Below, piece after piece: positions 47,061 through 57,665 of a DNA stretch of 64,000 nucleotides. The DNA lies in assembly GCA_000333855.2 (NCBI GenBank), contig CM007333.1:14701-78700 (forward strand), given 5' to 3'. The DNA comes from Endotrypanum monterogeii (Eukaryota; Euglenozoa; Kinetoplastea; Trypanosomatida; Trypanosomatidae). Under the pieces are notes generated by a model that was given only the letters and a program-made list of their open reading frames with translations, searched no databases and was not told the DNA's origin. Every line of letters begins with the position of its first letter. Position 1 is the stretch's first letter. The translations under genes were made by a program, and so were the position numbers.

Positions 47061-48332
47061 CTACAAGGATTTGGGGCCTTCGTGAGGGGAGAAGAGTCTC
47101 TGGAGGGGCTTCGAGGAAGGTCTGGATATATATGAGCCAGCACCTTGCGTGAGAGAATCAAAGCGACGTGACTGGTGTGGATGCTGCAGCATTGCACCTT
47201 GCGGCGTTGGGAGCCAGGGGTTAGCCCCCGAGCCGGCAAAGTCGCCGCCGCCTCCTGGCCCACGCATAGAAGCATGCGAGCTCTGGTGCGGCTGTCGCTG
47301 CTGCAGAGACGCTGTGGCGTGGGAGCGGGGTGTGAGCACGACGCTGGCGCCAGCTCTGAATTCAGCCGGGGGCTGTGCCGATGAGGCGCCGATATTGTCT
47401 ACGCGCCTCCGCGCCTGTGATGGGTCTGAGTCGGCGCGGTGACGCTTTGCTATGAGAGAACTCGCGGACCAGCCGAGCGGTGGAGCTGATACGACGGCGG
47501 ACGGCGTCACCTTGTCTCCAGCGGCAGCACTGCACACATCGCTGCCCTCCGCGGACAAATGGTGCTGTCGATGTTGTCCATAAAGATTAGAAGCCGACGA
47601 AGGCGACGGTACCGCGGACACGCGCGGCCAGTGACCGTGCGGGGAGAGGTGGGGCGCCTTCCCCCCGACAGCAGCGGTAGGTAGGAAGGGGGCGCGGTGA
47701 ATAACTGACGAAGATGGAATCATCTGCCCTGATGGTGTTTGGCATATTTCGATCGTCCTCGATGGTTCGCGGTGGTGCTCGCGACTGGCGTGTGTAGCCC
47801 GTGCATCTACAAATGCGCGCGGTGGTAACTGATGTGGTGGGGACTGGGGCGGGGCCTGCGGGTGTGACGCTGTTCGTTGCGATGAGGCGCGAATGGTAGC
47901 TGCTTTGGACGCAGTGGCGTGTGCCAACTCCTCACGTAGCCGACACACCTCTGCCTGAAGGCCTTGCACTTGTGAAACTGCTGCGGCGCATTCCGCTTCC
48001 TTCCGCTGACGCCGGTGCGCCATGTCCTGGTGTTGATCATGAAGCATTGATAACGCCTGGCGCATGCGAGCAACGATCTGTTGGTAGTGTCGCAGCTGAG
48101 AGCCGGTCACCTTTGACATTCTCTGGAGCGCGGTTGTGCCATCCTGCAGTAGCTGCTGCACGTTGGGATTGTCCAGCTTGACGAGCTGATACGGCTGCTG
48201 GCATAGCGGGCACGGCGCAGCAGTCGGCAAACGAGCGACGCAGCGAGAACAGAGGTAGTGGTTGCATGATGTGACACCACCGCCTCGGTCGCAGTCGCTG
48301 AGACAGAGAACACAAATGGGCTGGAAAGACAT
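47061..48332 (-). CDS. RING-finger coiled-coil protein, Zip3/RNF212-like
   Basis: 423 aa. The N-terminal C3HC4 RING has C7, C10, C23, H25, C28, C31, C41 and C44, with CNHYLCSRC at its centre. It is followed directly by PYQLVKLDNPNVQQLLQDG and then a coiled coil to about residue 150 (HYQQIVARMRQALSMLHDQH, VQGLQAEVCRLREELAHA). The rest is disordered, rich in Ser, Pro, His and Gln. RING at the extreme N-terminus, a short Val/Leu/Asp-rich link, a coiled coil and a Ser-rich tail is the layout of the Zip3/RNF212/HEI10 meiotic crossover factors, which act as SUMO or ubiquitin E3 ligases on chromosome axes. I infer that relation from layout and short motif likeness only; a general RING E3 ligase is the safe call. 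Confidence 0.75.
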   Translation of the reverse strand: MSFQPICVLCLSDCDRGGGVTSCNHYLCSRCVARLPTAAPCPLCQQPYQLVKLDNPNVQQLLQDGTTALQRMSKVTGSQLRHYQQIVARMRQALSMLHDQHQDMAHRRQRKEAECAAAVSQVQGLQAEVCRLREELAHATASKAATIRASSQRTASHPQAPPQSPPHQLPPRAFVDARATHASREHHREPSRTIEICQTPSGQMIPSSSVIHRAPFLPTAAVGGKAPHLSPHGHWPRVSAVPSPSSASNLYGQHRQHHLSAEGSDVCSAAAGDKVTPSAVVSAPPLGWSASSLIAKRHRADSDPSQARRRVDNIGASSAQPPAEFRAGASVVLTPRSHATASLQQRQPHQSSHASMRGPGGGGDFAGSGANPWLPTPQGAMLQHPHQSRRFDSLTQGAGSYISRPSSKPLQRLFSPHEGPKSL

Positions 48333-50092
48333 ACGGCATCTCCCACCATTGCTTCTCTACCCGCAAGCACACCCAAGGTACCCCTCACCGCACACACACA
48401 CCAACTGAACGCGGAAGAGCGAGCAGGGGGCACACCAGTAAAGGAGATAAACCTTGACTGTGTGTGTGCGTGTGTGTGCGGTGGGGAGAAAGAGCAAGAA
48501 TTTGGGATGTAACCGCACACCGACGCAAAAGAAAAGCCCACGTGCAGTATTGAGGTGATCCGGGCCGTTATGCGCGACTCCTTCCTGTCGCGGCCGAGTC
48601 TGCCCCACCACCAAGAACCGCAGACGAGAGAGTCGGAGGAGAGAAATATGAGAAATTATGACATGTGTCACCACGTCGATTGAGCAACCTGAGGCAACCC
48701 GTTGAGACTGAAAAAGATATATATATACGTATATAGAGAGGGAATAAGAGGATGTGCAAGAGGAGAGGCGCCATCAATGGATACGCGAACCCGGTAGTGG
48801 AATTGGGAAGGGGGAGAGAGAAAGTGAGATGATAGACAGGGCCTGTAGATTAGATCAAGGCGAGAGCATCAGCGCCGCACCTTGCTCCCCTCCCAACCCC
48901 CTTACCTCGTTTATCTATGCCGTGGAACGGATGGGTTAGCCTGTCTGCGAGCTGCGTGGCGTCCAGCGCATGCATGCCGGTCGCCATCTGTTGCTTGCGG
49001 CCCAATGCACGTGCATGACAGAGTATTGCAATTTTGCGTTCGTGGAGGTGTCGTGTAGGTCGTGAGCATGAGTGCGTGCGTTTAGATGGAGAATGGGGCG
49101 AAGGCAGTGCCGCAAAGCCGGGGATGTTGTCAATCTGTGTCCTTTTTCGCCACACGCGCAGACACAGCCACGCAGTGAAATATATATATATATATATATG
49201 TGTGTGTATGTGTATTTGCTGAAAAAACCCTCGAGAAGGCAAACTTTACACATCAGGGGCCTCTGAAGCCTGAAAACGACCGCGAGCAAACACACATAAA
49301 CACACACAGACACACGCGCGCTCACACACCGGCAACAACGAGGGAGGCCACTTCCCATCCCTGTACTGCCCTCCCTCCCCTCCCCCGCCCACCCACCGAG
49401 CAATCCATCAAGGAAGAAGGAAGGGAGGAGACACAAAAAAAAAAGGGAAAATGGAAAGAGAAAGCGCAGAGAAAATGACTGCAGTGCCCTTCCTTCTCTC
49501 CTTTGAGGTAATTACTTTACATCACAAGGCATGGCGACACTGGGGGGAAGGGAAGCGAAGCATTTGAGGTCACAGCGCATACGTCGGCGAAGGATAAACC
49601 TAGTTCCTCAGCTTTGTTGTTGCTGTTGTGTTGTGAGTGCGTGTGCATACGTACGTGTATGCGTATGTGTACATATGCATCTCTTGTCATTGAGCTGCAG
49701 GAACACATCGCCCCCAGCTGGTCTTGCCTTGACGGAAACGCGCACTACATATGCCTCCCCCTCCCATTCGCTACTTCCACGTGGACCCCCCCCCCGTGTG
49801 TGTGCGTGTGAGCACGCAGACATTGAAAAACGCTGTCGCAAGGGAATAGTGGGAAGATGGGGAGATGTAGCCCCCGAGATGGGATGAGAGACAAAGTGGT
49901 GATCGCAATATGTAAGACGACCCTTACACAGCTCCGCGGAGAGGTGCGAAGGATTGAAGCGTGCCAACGGCGAGAGGCACCAGCTGGAGGGCGTGCGCCA
50001 CAGGAAGGGAAAACACGTCGAAACAACGACACATGTATCGAAAGAGAACGCCGCAGAGTCTCTTGTCCCTCCCTGCATGTTGTCGCAGACGT
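48333..50092. other. Gene-free spacer, 1.76 kb
   Basis: No supported gene. A TA run lies at about 49180-49199 followed by GT, a CA-rich stretch at about 49290-49328, an A-run near 49435-49444 and a C-run near 49788-49796. Confidence 0.55.
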
Positions 50093-50995
50093 CTAGGGTG
50101 CGACGGAGGCTGCTGCTGCTGATGCCGCTGCTGCTTGTCGTTGCAGCTCCTGCTGCTGTATGATAATGATCTGGAAGTCTTCGAGACAATCACAAATAAC
50201 GTGCAGCTGGTGAAGAACGTTGTTGTGTGGCGTCTCTACCTTGCCGCGGCCTGAATAGTCGCGCGTCCACGACACGCACCGGTCATAGAGATTTGTTGTG
50301 GCCATACTGACGTGGCTCACGGTGCGAGTTGTGGAGCTCTTCTGCTTGAGCTTGCGATCTAGGATGTCCTGCTTAGCTTTGATCGACTTCTGCAGCGACT
50401 CGAAACTCATCTGCATCTCGTTCAGTCGGTTCTGTAGGACAATGGTCTCCGCGCTGCGACGCTGGCGTGCTAAGTTGAGTGAGCCTCTGGTGCGTAGGAG
50501 GTCTTCCTCGAGCTGTGTTTTGCGCGCCTGAAGCACACTCGTGTTGTCACGCAGTGTCATCCAGCGCTTAATGATGTCACGCGGTTCTTGGTATTCGTCA
50601 CCGTCGTTGCGAGAGAGAACATCCTCTAAAAATATTTGATACTTCTCAATCTCCTCATAGTGAATCCTCATTTCGTCCCGTTTCGCCTCCAACGCCTCCA
50701 GGCGCTGCATGAGCTGCGCAATATACGCCTCCCGTTCCTTGCGCTGATGCTCCTCAATGGCCACCTTCTTCATGGCCCGACTGCGCTTGATCTCATTATC
50801 CTGAATAAATTTGTAATATTGCACCAGAGTATCTTGGAGCTCAGCCCGATCGACAATTAGCTGCGCCTCAGCCTCTTTCACCTGCGACATGCGCCGATTG
50901 TACTCCTCGCGCTTCGCGTCTAGCTCTCGCTGCACATCGAACTCTGCATGCCGCAGCTTCGTGGCGGCGGTGATGCTGTCAAGTGCGACAGACAT
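50093..50995 (-). CDS. CFAP73/CCDC42-type (DUF4200) axonemal coiled-coil protein
   Basis: 300 aa, nearly all helical coiled coil, matching the length and pattern of the CFAP73/CCDC42 family (DUF4200). Family-like blocks include KREEYNRRMSQVKEAEAQL, LQDTLVQYYKFIQDNEIKRS followed by RAMKKVAIEE, and HYEEIEKYQIFLEDVLSR near residue 125. CFAP73 (MIA2) works with CFAP100 in the MIA complex of motile cilia, tuning inner-arm dynein f; a trypanosomatid flagellum would need such a part. The tail ends in Gln and Ala repeats (QQQELQRQAAAASAAAASV). CCDC42 and CFAP73 cannot be told apart here. The start is the ATG at 50995. Confidence 0.72.
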   Translation of the reverse strand: MSVALDSITAATKLRHAEFDVQRELDAKREEYNRRMSQVKEAEAQLIVDRAELQDTLVQYYKFIQDNEIKRSRAMKKVAIEEHQRKEREAYIAQLMQRLEALEAKRDEMRIHYEEIEKYQIFLEDVLSRNDGDEYQEPRDIIKRWMTLRDNTSVLQARKTQLEEDLLRTRGSLNLARQRRSAETIVLQNRLNEMQMSFESLQKSIKAKQDILDRKLKQKSSTTRTVSHVSMATTNLYDRCVSWTRDYSGRGKVETPHNNVLHQLHVICDCLEDFQIIIIQQQELQRQAAAASAAAASVAP

Positions 50996-53522
50996 CTTTG
51001 GGTGGATCTCGGCGCGGGTGACTGCGGATTGTACGTACGTGTAGTGCTGCTATGGCAAAGGATCTGTGGATCTCGTTCAACTATATCTCCGCTTGTCCTG
51101 CTGCACCCATGTACATGATGGGATATGAATATGTATGTTCCATTTTCCAAAGAAAGGGAGGAGGAGAAAGGGTGTCACCAGTATGTAGATCAAAAGACTT
51201 GGTCTTTGATGAAGAGGTGTTCTACCCAATTGTGTCATGGGACACACACACACATATATATATATATATAATGCACATGAGGTTTCAACAGAAAATGGGC
51301 ACGTACTTCTACAAACAGAGACTGCTGTAGTGGCTGCGCCAGATCCGGGGCCCGGCACTCTTCATGCATGCGCCCTACCCATACGCAACCAGAAGCGAGC
51401 GGGCCCCTGGCGATGGATGACGCCCGCCGGTGATAACCACCCCCATACAGGAAAATAGAAGACAGGCCTCTCTGTAGCAGACTCTGCAGCAGCCCTGCTT
51501 ACCATCAAATGTGAAAAAAAACAAAATTGGGGGAAGTAGGATAATGAGCGCCTCCGTCCCGTGCAGCCCTCCCCCCCCACCAACACACACACACACACAC
51601 ACACACACACTGAAGTCCTGTGTGGGGCACCCGCCGTTGCCATATACAAGCCCGACGGCCGTCTGTTGGCCATTGGGTCTTCACTGAGGGAAGTCTCCAG
51701 AGAGGAGGGGGGGGCAGTTGAGGAGATTGAAAAAGAGCGACGCATGTTGATTTCTGCGTGGTCTGGTCTCCGCCTGAGCCCAGACCACCACCCCAGGTAA
51801 GTGAATCAGGGGTGAAAGACCTCTGAGCCCCCACCCCCTCCATCCCATCCCGATGGAAAAGAGGACAATACCGTCTGGGACGAACGTTCGCAGTAGTAAG
51901 GCAGAAATCTATCTAGCAGAATAGGGCCCTTGAGGACGCCAGCCATGCTCCACTTGTGTAGTCCAACCACCCCTCCCCGGCCTCACCCCCATCTCCCTCT
52001 CATTTGGGTATAGAAAGCTGATACAATAGAAGAAAAGAGGCCTCCTCAGATCGTCGGAGTCGTGCCTCGAATACACGGCAAGTATCCCTCCGGCCAGGAT
52101 AGCAAAACAAAGGAGTCCACCTCACCAAAAGTTGAGTATTGCGGTATTTTTTTTTCTTTCGAGCGAGTATACGCTTGGCGGAGCCTGCACCACTGCAATC
52201 GCCACCCATCTCTTCCCTCTCTCATTTCCCCGCTTCGTCACATACAGATCTGTAGGTGCAGATCCACAGAAGATTTCTTGTCGGCATTTTCATTCGCGAA
52301 AGGTTGTGAAGCGCGGTATTTTGAAGACACACACACACACACGCGAGAATAACCCCCCTCCCCTGTAGCGGAGTCACCCGTCTGTTTGCGTACTGGAGAC
52401 ACACACTCCCCACTCAGGCCTTTCCCGGTGAGGTGACCTCTGACATGGAAGTAGAGCATCTCCAACTGATGTCTGCCTGTGTGTGTGGAGGACCTCTTTT
52501 CTACCCCGGTGACATCGTCACTGAGCTGTTATGTGTCATGTATCAAATAGAGGGGAAGGGAGCAATGGAATGCGCAGATGACTGAGGCGCCGCGAAAAAA
52601 ACAAAAAAAACAAAAAAAAAGGTGAGTGAGAAGGCCCGAATGACAGAGGCCGTAAAGGATCTAGCCCTGCCCCTTTGCATCTTTATATGTGGACATGTGG
52701 AAGATGAAGGGGGGAGAAACGCCCTTTGCACTATTTGCAGATATAGCACAAAGAGGGAAATATAAAGCAGAGATCAACTGGAGTAAGGCTGAGAAACAGC
52801 AGCCCAGGCTACCCTAATGAAAGACGCCCACATATATACATTAGGCCTGGTCGAGTGGCTCTTGAATATGATTGCAGACACCCCCCGCCCTCCTCCCGTC
52901 CTGGAAGGGAAAGAGGAGACGGCGCTGAGCTCTCCACCACCACCCACTTTGTCTCCCTCAGTGGCTCGACTATGTCGGTAAGGAGCTAGCAAACGCGACA
53001 AGATGTTTCGCAACATCACAAACCTTTGGTTGTGCCAACCTGTATCAGTTGATAGCCCATCTTTCTCGCACAGAAGAACGCCCGTTCCGAGGCGTCTTCA
53101 CCCAGTCATCCTTGGATCTAAATCCCAAGATCTGAGCAACCAGTTTTTTTTTTCTTTCGTATGAGTTCTTCCGAACTCACTATTGATTTATGAATCTCTG
53201 TGGGCAGTAGTGCTTCTCTGTGTGGGAGAGGGGGAGGGAAGACCAGCGGTGTGGATGACACATATTCGCACTACACACCCCGTGCTAGTGGCGATCACTT
53301 CGATCTTCATTACTCGAGATACACACACACACACACACACACAAAAGCATCGAGACGCATTTCTTTTTCACCAACACCGCAAACATTGAAGGCGCCCTTT
53401 GGGTAGCATGCACGTGCATGTGTGAGATAAGGGGAGGGGGGAGGGGGGTAGAAATTCATAGCTGATATCATCTTTTTCCCCACCCACTCACAGCCCTTCT
53501 CCCCCTTCTACGTGCCAATACA
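50996..53522. other. Gene-free spacer, 2.5 kb; possible degenerate retroposon relics
   Basis: No supported gene. Unlike the other spacers, much of it (about 51320-53110) is not simple repeat but complex sequence of mixed composition with stops in all frames. Candidate blocks are 51330-51500, 51770-51990, 52050-52540 and 52800-53130. Leishmania spacers and 3' UTRs often carry SIDER elements (short degenerate ingi-related retroposons, about 0.5 kb), and these blocks would fit in size and character, but I cannot confirm identity by eye. Simple repeats: TA at about 51254-51270, CA at about 51583-51610 and 53321-53342. Confidence 0.4.
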
Positions 53523-55124
53523 CTAACGGTGATATGAGGGAATAAAATTAATCGTACCATCTGACTCCACCGCTGCGACAAGCGAGCCCGTCTCGCAACC
53601 AGCGAAGGATGACATACCCAACACCTCCATCGCCGCCACACCTACGGGAATTATAGACAAAACACCTTTCTGCTGCGCGTACCGGCACACAAGCAGGTGA
53701 TTCGTCTCGGTGGCAATCCACAGACGGCGACGACTACACAAAAAGTGTGTGACGCAGCCACCCACACCACGGTAGAATCCGGTGGAGATCATGGAGACGA
53801 TCTCAGCACCGATGAAAGGATTGATGCGAGCGAGCAGGACGCCTTCGAGCCCTGAAGTACTCAAGAAGTACAAAGAAGGTCCAAGACCCCTAGCACGCAC
53901 AACGCGTTCCACTGGGGCAGGCGTGGGTACAACAGACGACTGGAATGTTGCCGCCGACGAAGCAGCAGACGCACCCGTCGGTGGGGGTCGAATGCGCACG
54001 AGCGCCAGGGATGCGTGCCCACATACAGTGCACAGAAGGAACAAGTCCTCATCGCTGAACAACACCTGACCCAAACCGCCGTCGACGGAAGGGACGACAA
54101 CAGTGCCGCACGCCTGTGGAAGATACGGGGGCTCATTTAACTGAAGGAGAAAAAGACGCGTGTCCGTCACGCTGACGCAGGCAAGCGTGTTGGAGTCCTG
54201 ATGTGCGAAGGCACCGGCTGTAACGGTGAAGCCACTGTGGATAGGATAAAAAAGAGCGTGTGCAGCAGCATCCGCCTTCGCGAACATGTTGGCAAGGGAG
54301 GAACCAGCATCAGCGGAATTACCTGTAGAGCCAGCCAGAAGTCTCCACACCAAAAATCCACCACGGCACCCCACCGCTAGCACATCACGCGACTGCGGTC
54401 TCCATTCCAAACAACTCACATTCCTCTGAAAGGTGTGCGTCAGCACACATATCGTCTTGCCTTCGCCGACGTCGTACACGACGACACGTGTCAAGGCGAG
54501 GGCGCTGCCATCGTCCACCGCCACCGCTAGCCACATGTATAAGGGATGAAAACTAAGACACGTTACACGTTCGGGTCCATTGCGGAGAGACTGTCGTGCC
54601 AGTAGCAGCCGCCGTGTACTCGGTAGTGCAGACGGAAAGACACAGCGAAGACTCGGCATCACAAACGATGCCGCCTTGATGACGACGTGGATGACATGGG
54701 GAATGATATGTGGCGCTGATACGCATAACTCGTAAAGCCAGTGACGGCTTCCGCAGCGAGAGGGTTGGTGCACGTCTTTCCCGGACACGAGCGACGTCCA
54801 CCATCTCGTATCCATCTCACCATGTCTATTCAGCGATGAAGACGTAAGTGCGGCGACCCCGTCGGCAGATCGCGTGGGGGCAGAGTGGGCAGACTGAGAG
54901 CGCCCGCTACCGCTACTGGAGTCACTCACTCCATGCGCCCCACTCCACGCCACGACACCATCGTTGGCGCACTGCAGCGCTGGGTACACTGCGCCACCGA
55001 GAGCCGCGTAGGCACTGAGGTCACGGCAGCCAAACAATCGCCCAGCCTTCTCACCCAGAATCTGTGCATCTTCTATAAGTGCCTGTGGGTCCTCCAAGAG
55101 CAACTCCCGCAAAGGCTCAAACAT
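53523..55124 (-). CDS. WD-repeat protein, Aladin-like nucleoporin
   Basis: 533 aa beta-propeller-type protein. Blade-like repeats are visible: VTCLSFHPLYMWLAVAVDD, VVVYDVGEGKTICVL, NVSCLEWRPQSRDVLAVGCR with GGFLVWRL, and later FTVTAGAFAHQDSNTLACVS. The pairing of a C-L-E-W-R-P-x-S...L-A-V-G-C-x-x-G...V-W blade after an HP...LAVA blade is what I know from Aladin (AAAS), a peripheral nuclear pore protein. The N-terminal 130 residues are non-propeller and Ser-rich. Membership of the WD-repeat class is well supported; the Aladin assignment is inference. No membrane segment is visible. The start is the ATG at 55124. Confidence 0.65.
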   Translation of the reverse strand: MFEPLRELLLEDPQALIEDAQILGEKAGRLFGCRDLSAYAALGGAVYPALQCANDGVVAWSGAHGVSDSSSGSGRSQSAHSAPTRSADGVAALTSSSLNRHGEMDTRWWTSLVSGKDVHQPSRCGSRHWLYELCVSAPHIIPHVIHVVIKAASFVMPSLRCVFPSALPSTRRLLLARQSLRNGPERVTCLSFHPLYMWLAVAVDDGSALALTRVVVYDVGEGKTICVLTHTFQRNVSCLEWRPQSRDVLAVGCRGGFLVWRLLAGSTGNSADAGSSLANMFAKADAAAHALFYPIHSGFTVTAGAFAHQDSNTLACVSVTDTRLFLLQLNEPPYLPQACGTVVVPSVDGGLGQVLFSDEDLFLLCTVCGHASLALVRIRPPPTGASAASSAATFQSSVVPTPAPVERVVRARGLGPSLYFLSTSGLEGVLLARINPFIGAEIVSMISTGFYRGVGGCVTHFLCSRRRLWIATETNHLLVCRYAQQKGVLSIIPVGVAAMEVLGMSSFAGCETGSLVAAVESDGTINFIPSYHR

Positions 55125-55140
55125 CTTCTTCAGCCGAACT

Positions 55141-55172
<32 letters not shown>

Positions 55173-55629
55173 GTGGTGGTGGAGGGGGGGGGGGGTAGAA
55201 AGAGGAGAGGGTAGGGAGGAGGGGAACCTGGGCCCTTGACATGGTTTGCCACAGCAGTGTGTACGTGTGTCTCAGCAGAGATGCGCGCAATCACATCGCA
55301 CATCTCCCACCAAAAAAAAAAAAAAGAGGAAAAGGGAAATCCCATGCGGTCCCTCTCTGGTGTTGGCCTGCTGCAGTATGTATTACATGCGGTAACCCAT
55401 AGTACAGGTATATATATATATATATATACATATAGGTATACATATGTATATGTATATATATATGTGTGTGTATGTGTTACCAGTGCCAGCACACTGAAGA
55501 GAGTAAAAAAAAAACACTCTTAGAAGGCCACGGTATTCCTGCATCCATCCCGTCTGCCCAGTGGGCAAAAAAAGGGGGAGGAGGGGGGGGGGGGGGGAAC
55601 AGGGGGCAAGTACTGTGAGGAGGATACAC
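55125..55629. other. Intergenic spacer with AT repeats
   Basis: No gene seen. It holds a GTGTAT repeat at about 55140-55170, a G-run near 55183-55194, an A-run at about 55312-55325, an AT tract at about 55408-55475 and a G-run near 55583-55598. Confidence 0.6.
55408..55475. repeat. AT-rich microsatellite
   Basis: TA runs with GT and CA interruptions over about 70 bases. Confidence 0.85.
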
Positions 55630-56412
55630 TTACTTCTGCTTCCCGTTGCCTTTCTTTCCGCCGCCGGCCCCCGCACCGCTGCTCTTGTGCCCACCCTTGC
55701 TTTTGCCAGCAGCTCCCTTGCCTTTGGTACCTACGTCCAGCTCCAGAAGCTCCGCCATCGCGGCCTCCCGCTCCTTTGCAGAGGCTTCCCTTTCACACTT
55801 TCCGTTGCCCCTCGCGCCGTTCTTCTCCCCGCTGCGAGCAGCACCCGCCGATGACGAAGCGCCGGTCGCGGACGAGTGGGCGTCCAGATCGCCTGGAACC
55901 GGCTTGTGAACTAGGCGTTTGTGGTCGTCTACGTAGGAGCCTGGGTTTGGCTGACGGAAAAAACTCTTCATGTGGTACGCGTCTTCCCCGTCCATATAAT
56001 ACCTTTCCTCCACACCCACGCAACGAAAATTGAGGGTATCCTGGTAAAGGTGCAACGCTGCATCATTCGTCTTTCGCACATGAAGAGAGCAGTAGTGAGC
56101 GTTGTATTCAGCGTCCATCTCCTTCATTGTTGCCCGCATCACACGCGATGCAATGCCGAGTTTACGATGGGACCGCAGAACGGCCAAAGATGTGATGTGG
56201 CCGTGTTTCTTATCGGCCACCTCCTCGTCATCCATTTTACCCAGGACGTAGCCGACAGTGTTGCGGTTGTAGTCCTGCTGCACGTAAAGCAACTGCGGCC
56301 ATGACAATATGTGATAATAATAGTACCGCAGGTTGTAGTTCTCAGGAAGACATCGGAGATTGCTGTTTTGCATCTCGTACATATCCTCCATGGTGGCGCG
56401 ACGGAGCTGCAT
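55630..56412 (-). CDS. NAA10: N-alpha-acetyltransferase NAA10 (ARD1), NatA catalytic subunit
   Basis: GNAT-family enzyme that acetylates the N-termini of nascent proteins starting with Ser, Ala, Thr or Gly after Met removal, normally with the NAA15 scaffold at the ribosome. 260 aa from the ATG at 56412 (MQLRRATMEDMYEMQNSNL). Strong ARD1 blocks: CLPENYNLRYYYYHILSWPQ, HGHITSLAVLRSHRKLGIAS with the acetyl-CoA motif R-K-L-G-I-A (83-88), HYCSLHVRKTNDAALHLYQD and GEDAYHMK. After about residue 165 the tail is low complexity, rich in Gly, Ala, Ser and Lys (AAGKSKGGHKSSGAGAGGGK), as in many NAA10 orthologues. The frame extends upstream to 56559, but that part is CA-repeat translation. Confidence 0.92.
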   Translation of the reverse strand: MQLRRATMEDMYEMQNSNLRCLPENYNLRYYYYHILSWPQLLYVQQDYNRNTVGYVLGKMDDEEVADKKHGHITSLAVLRSHRKLGIASRVMRATMKEMDAEYNAHYCSLHVRKTNDAALHLYQDTLNFRCVGVEERYYMDGEDAYHMKSFFRQPNPGSYVDDHKRLVHKPVPGDLDAHSSATGASSSAGAARSGEKNGARGNGKCEREASAKEREAAMAELLELDVGTKGKGAAGKSKGGHKSSGAGAGGGKKGNGKQK

Positions 56413-57665
56413 TATGGCGACAGGGGCTTTGGGTATGTGTGTGTGTGTGTATGTGTGTGTGTGTGTGTGTGTGTACCGAAGGCTAGAATGATGATGCGAG
56501 AGCCCTCTGGGAAAATATATATTTGAAAGACGCGCACAATACCGTAACACAAACTCCAAGTGGAGTGAGGATCAACGTACTGGATGTATTAACAAAACGT
56601 TTATCTATAATTTGTATATAAACATATGGACGAGCAAGGGCACAGGAAGAATATACATATACACATCAAGTTGACAAGGAGGGCATCGAGGAGGGGGCGT
56701 ACGTATTGCAGTCTTCACGAGCACGCAAATCATTCACACGCCCACACTTATTTTCTTCTTCGCGTTGGTGAGGTGGACATAAGGGGTGGGGGTAGATATC
56801 ATCCCCAGGGGCGAGATTAATAAAGCGCACACAGGCGCCCCCCCCCTTTCCACCCCCCCCCCTCTCCTCCGCTTCCAATCCCCCTCCCAGTCTATTGACA
56901 TCCCAATGTGGTGATGTTAGGGGGGGAGACCTTTTTGTTGTTGACCCTGTAACTCGAATCTATAATCATGAAGCACAACAGCAGCACCTGTGTCGCCCTT
57001 GGTGATGCGCTGCATTCACAAAAACATCAAGAAGAGGAACCTCCGAACGAGGGCAACTTGTCACCTGTAGGTTGCGAGACCCTCCTCGGCGAAGGAACGG
57101 GCGGCAATCCTCCCCACCCTGACCCCACAAGGACAAAATTCTGCCAGAGCAGCAAGAACAAAAGAGATCCTACGGTTGACTCCCTTGGCACATCAGAGAA
57201 GAAGCTGCGTGAACTTCTCTTCGATATCGTCTTGGGGGACTGAAGGCGCGGTGGGTGAACCTTTTTTTCCCCACCACACGATTCCCTATGATCCGATGAG
57301 TAATGCGGTTATGGTCTCCTACTCTGTTGAGCCACATCCTCCTCCTCCTCCTCCTCTTCTTCTCCCCCCCCCTGGTGACACTGACGACGAGATGCGGCGT
57401 TACCCACCCGCGCAAAACCCACCCGCGTGCTGCGGAGGGGTTGATCATGCATGAGTCCTCAAGAGGCTGTTCTTTTTTTGTTGCAGGAAGTTTAAAGCTG
57501 ATATACAGAACGCATTGGCGGGACAATCCAGTCTGAGGTCTCCCCACTGATAAAAGGCATAAGGGCGGAACCCTGACTGTGGGGGTTAATTTATATAATA
57601 TATATATATATATATATTTGGGGCGGATAGTAATGAGTCCCTCCTCACCTCTGTGTGCTGCCCCT
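56413..57665. other. Intergenic spacer, 1.25 kb, with an antisense open frame
   Basis: GT/TA repeats lie at about 56433-56474 and C-runs at about 56839-56862. A 91-codon plus-strand frame (56968-57243) reads as non-repetitive sequence but opposes the direction of all the genes, so I do not call it a gene. A TA run lies at about 57594-57617. Confidence 0.5.

Noticed and set aside
56413..56559. 49-residue N-terminal extension of NAA10
   Set aside because: It translates the CA/TA repeat; NAA10 proteins start at the M-x-L/I-R-x-A-x-x-x-D block.
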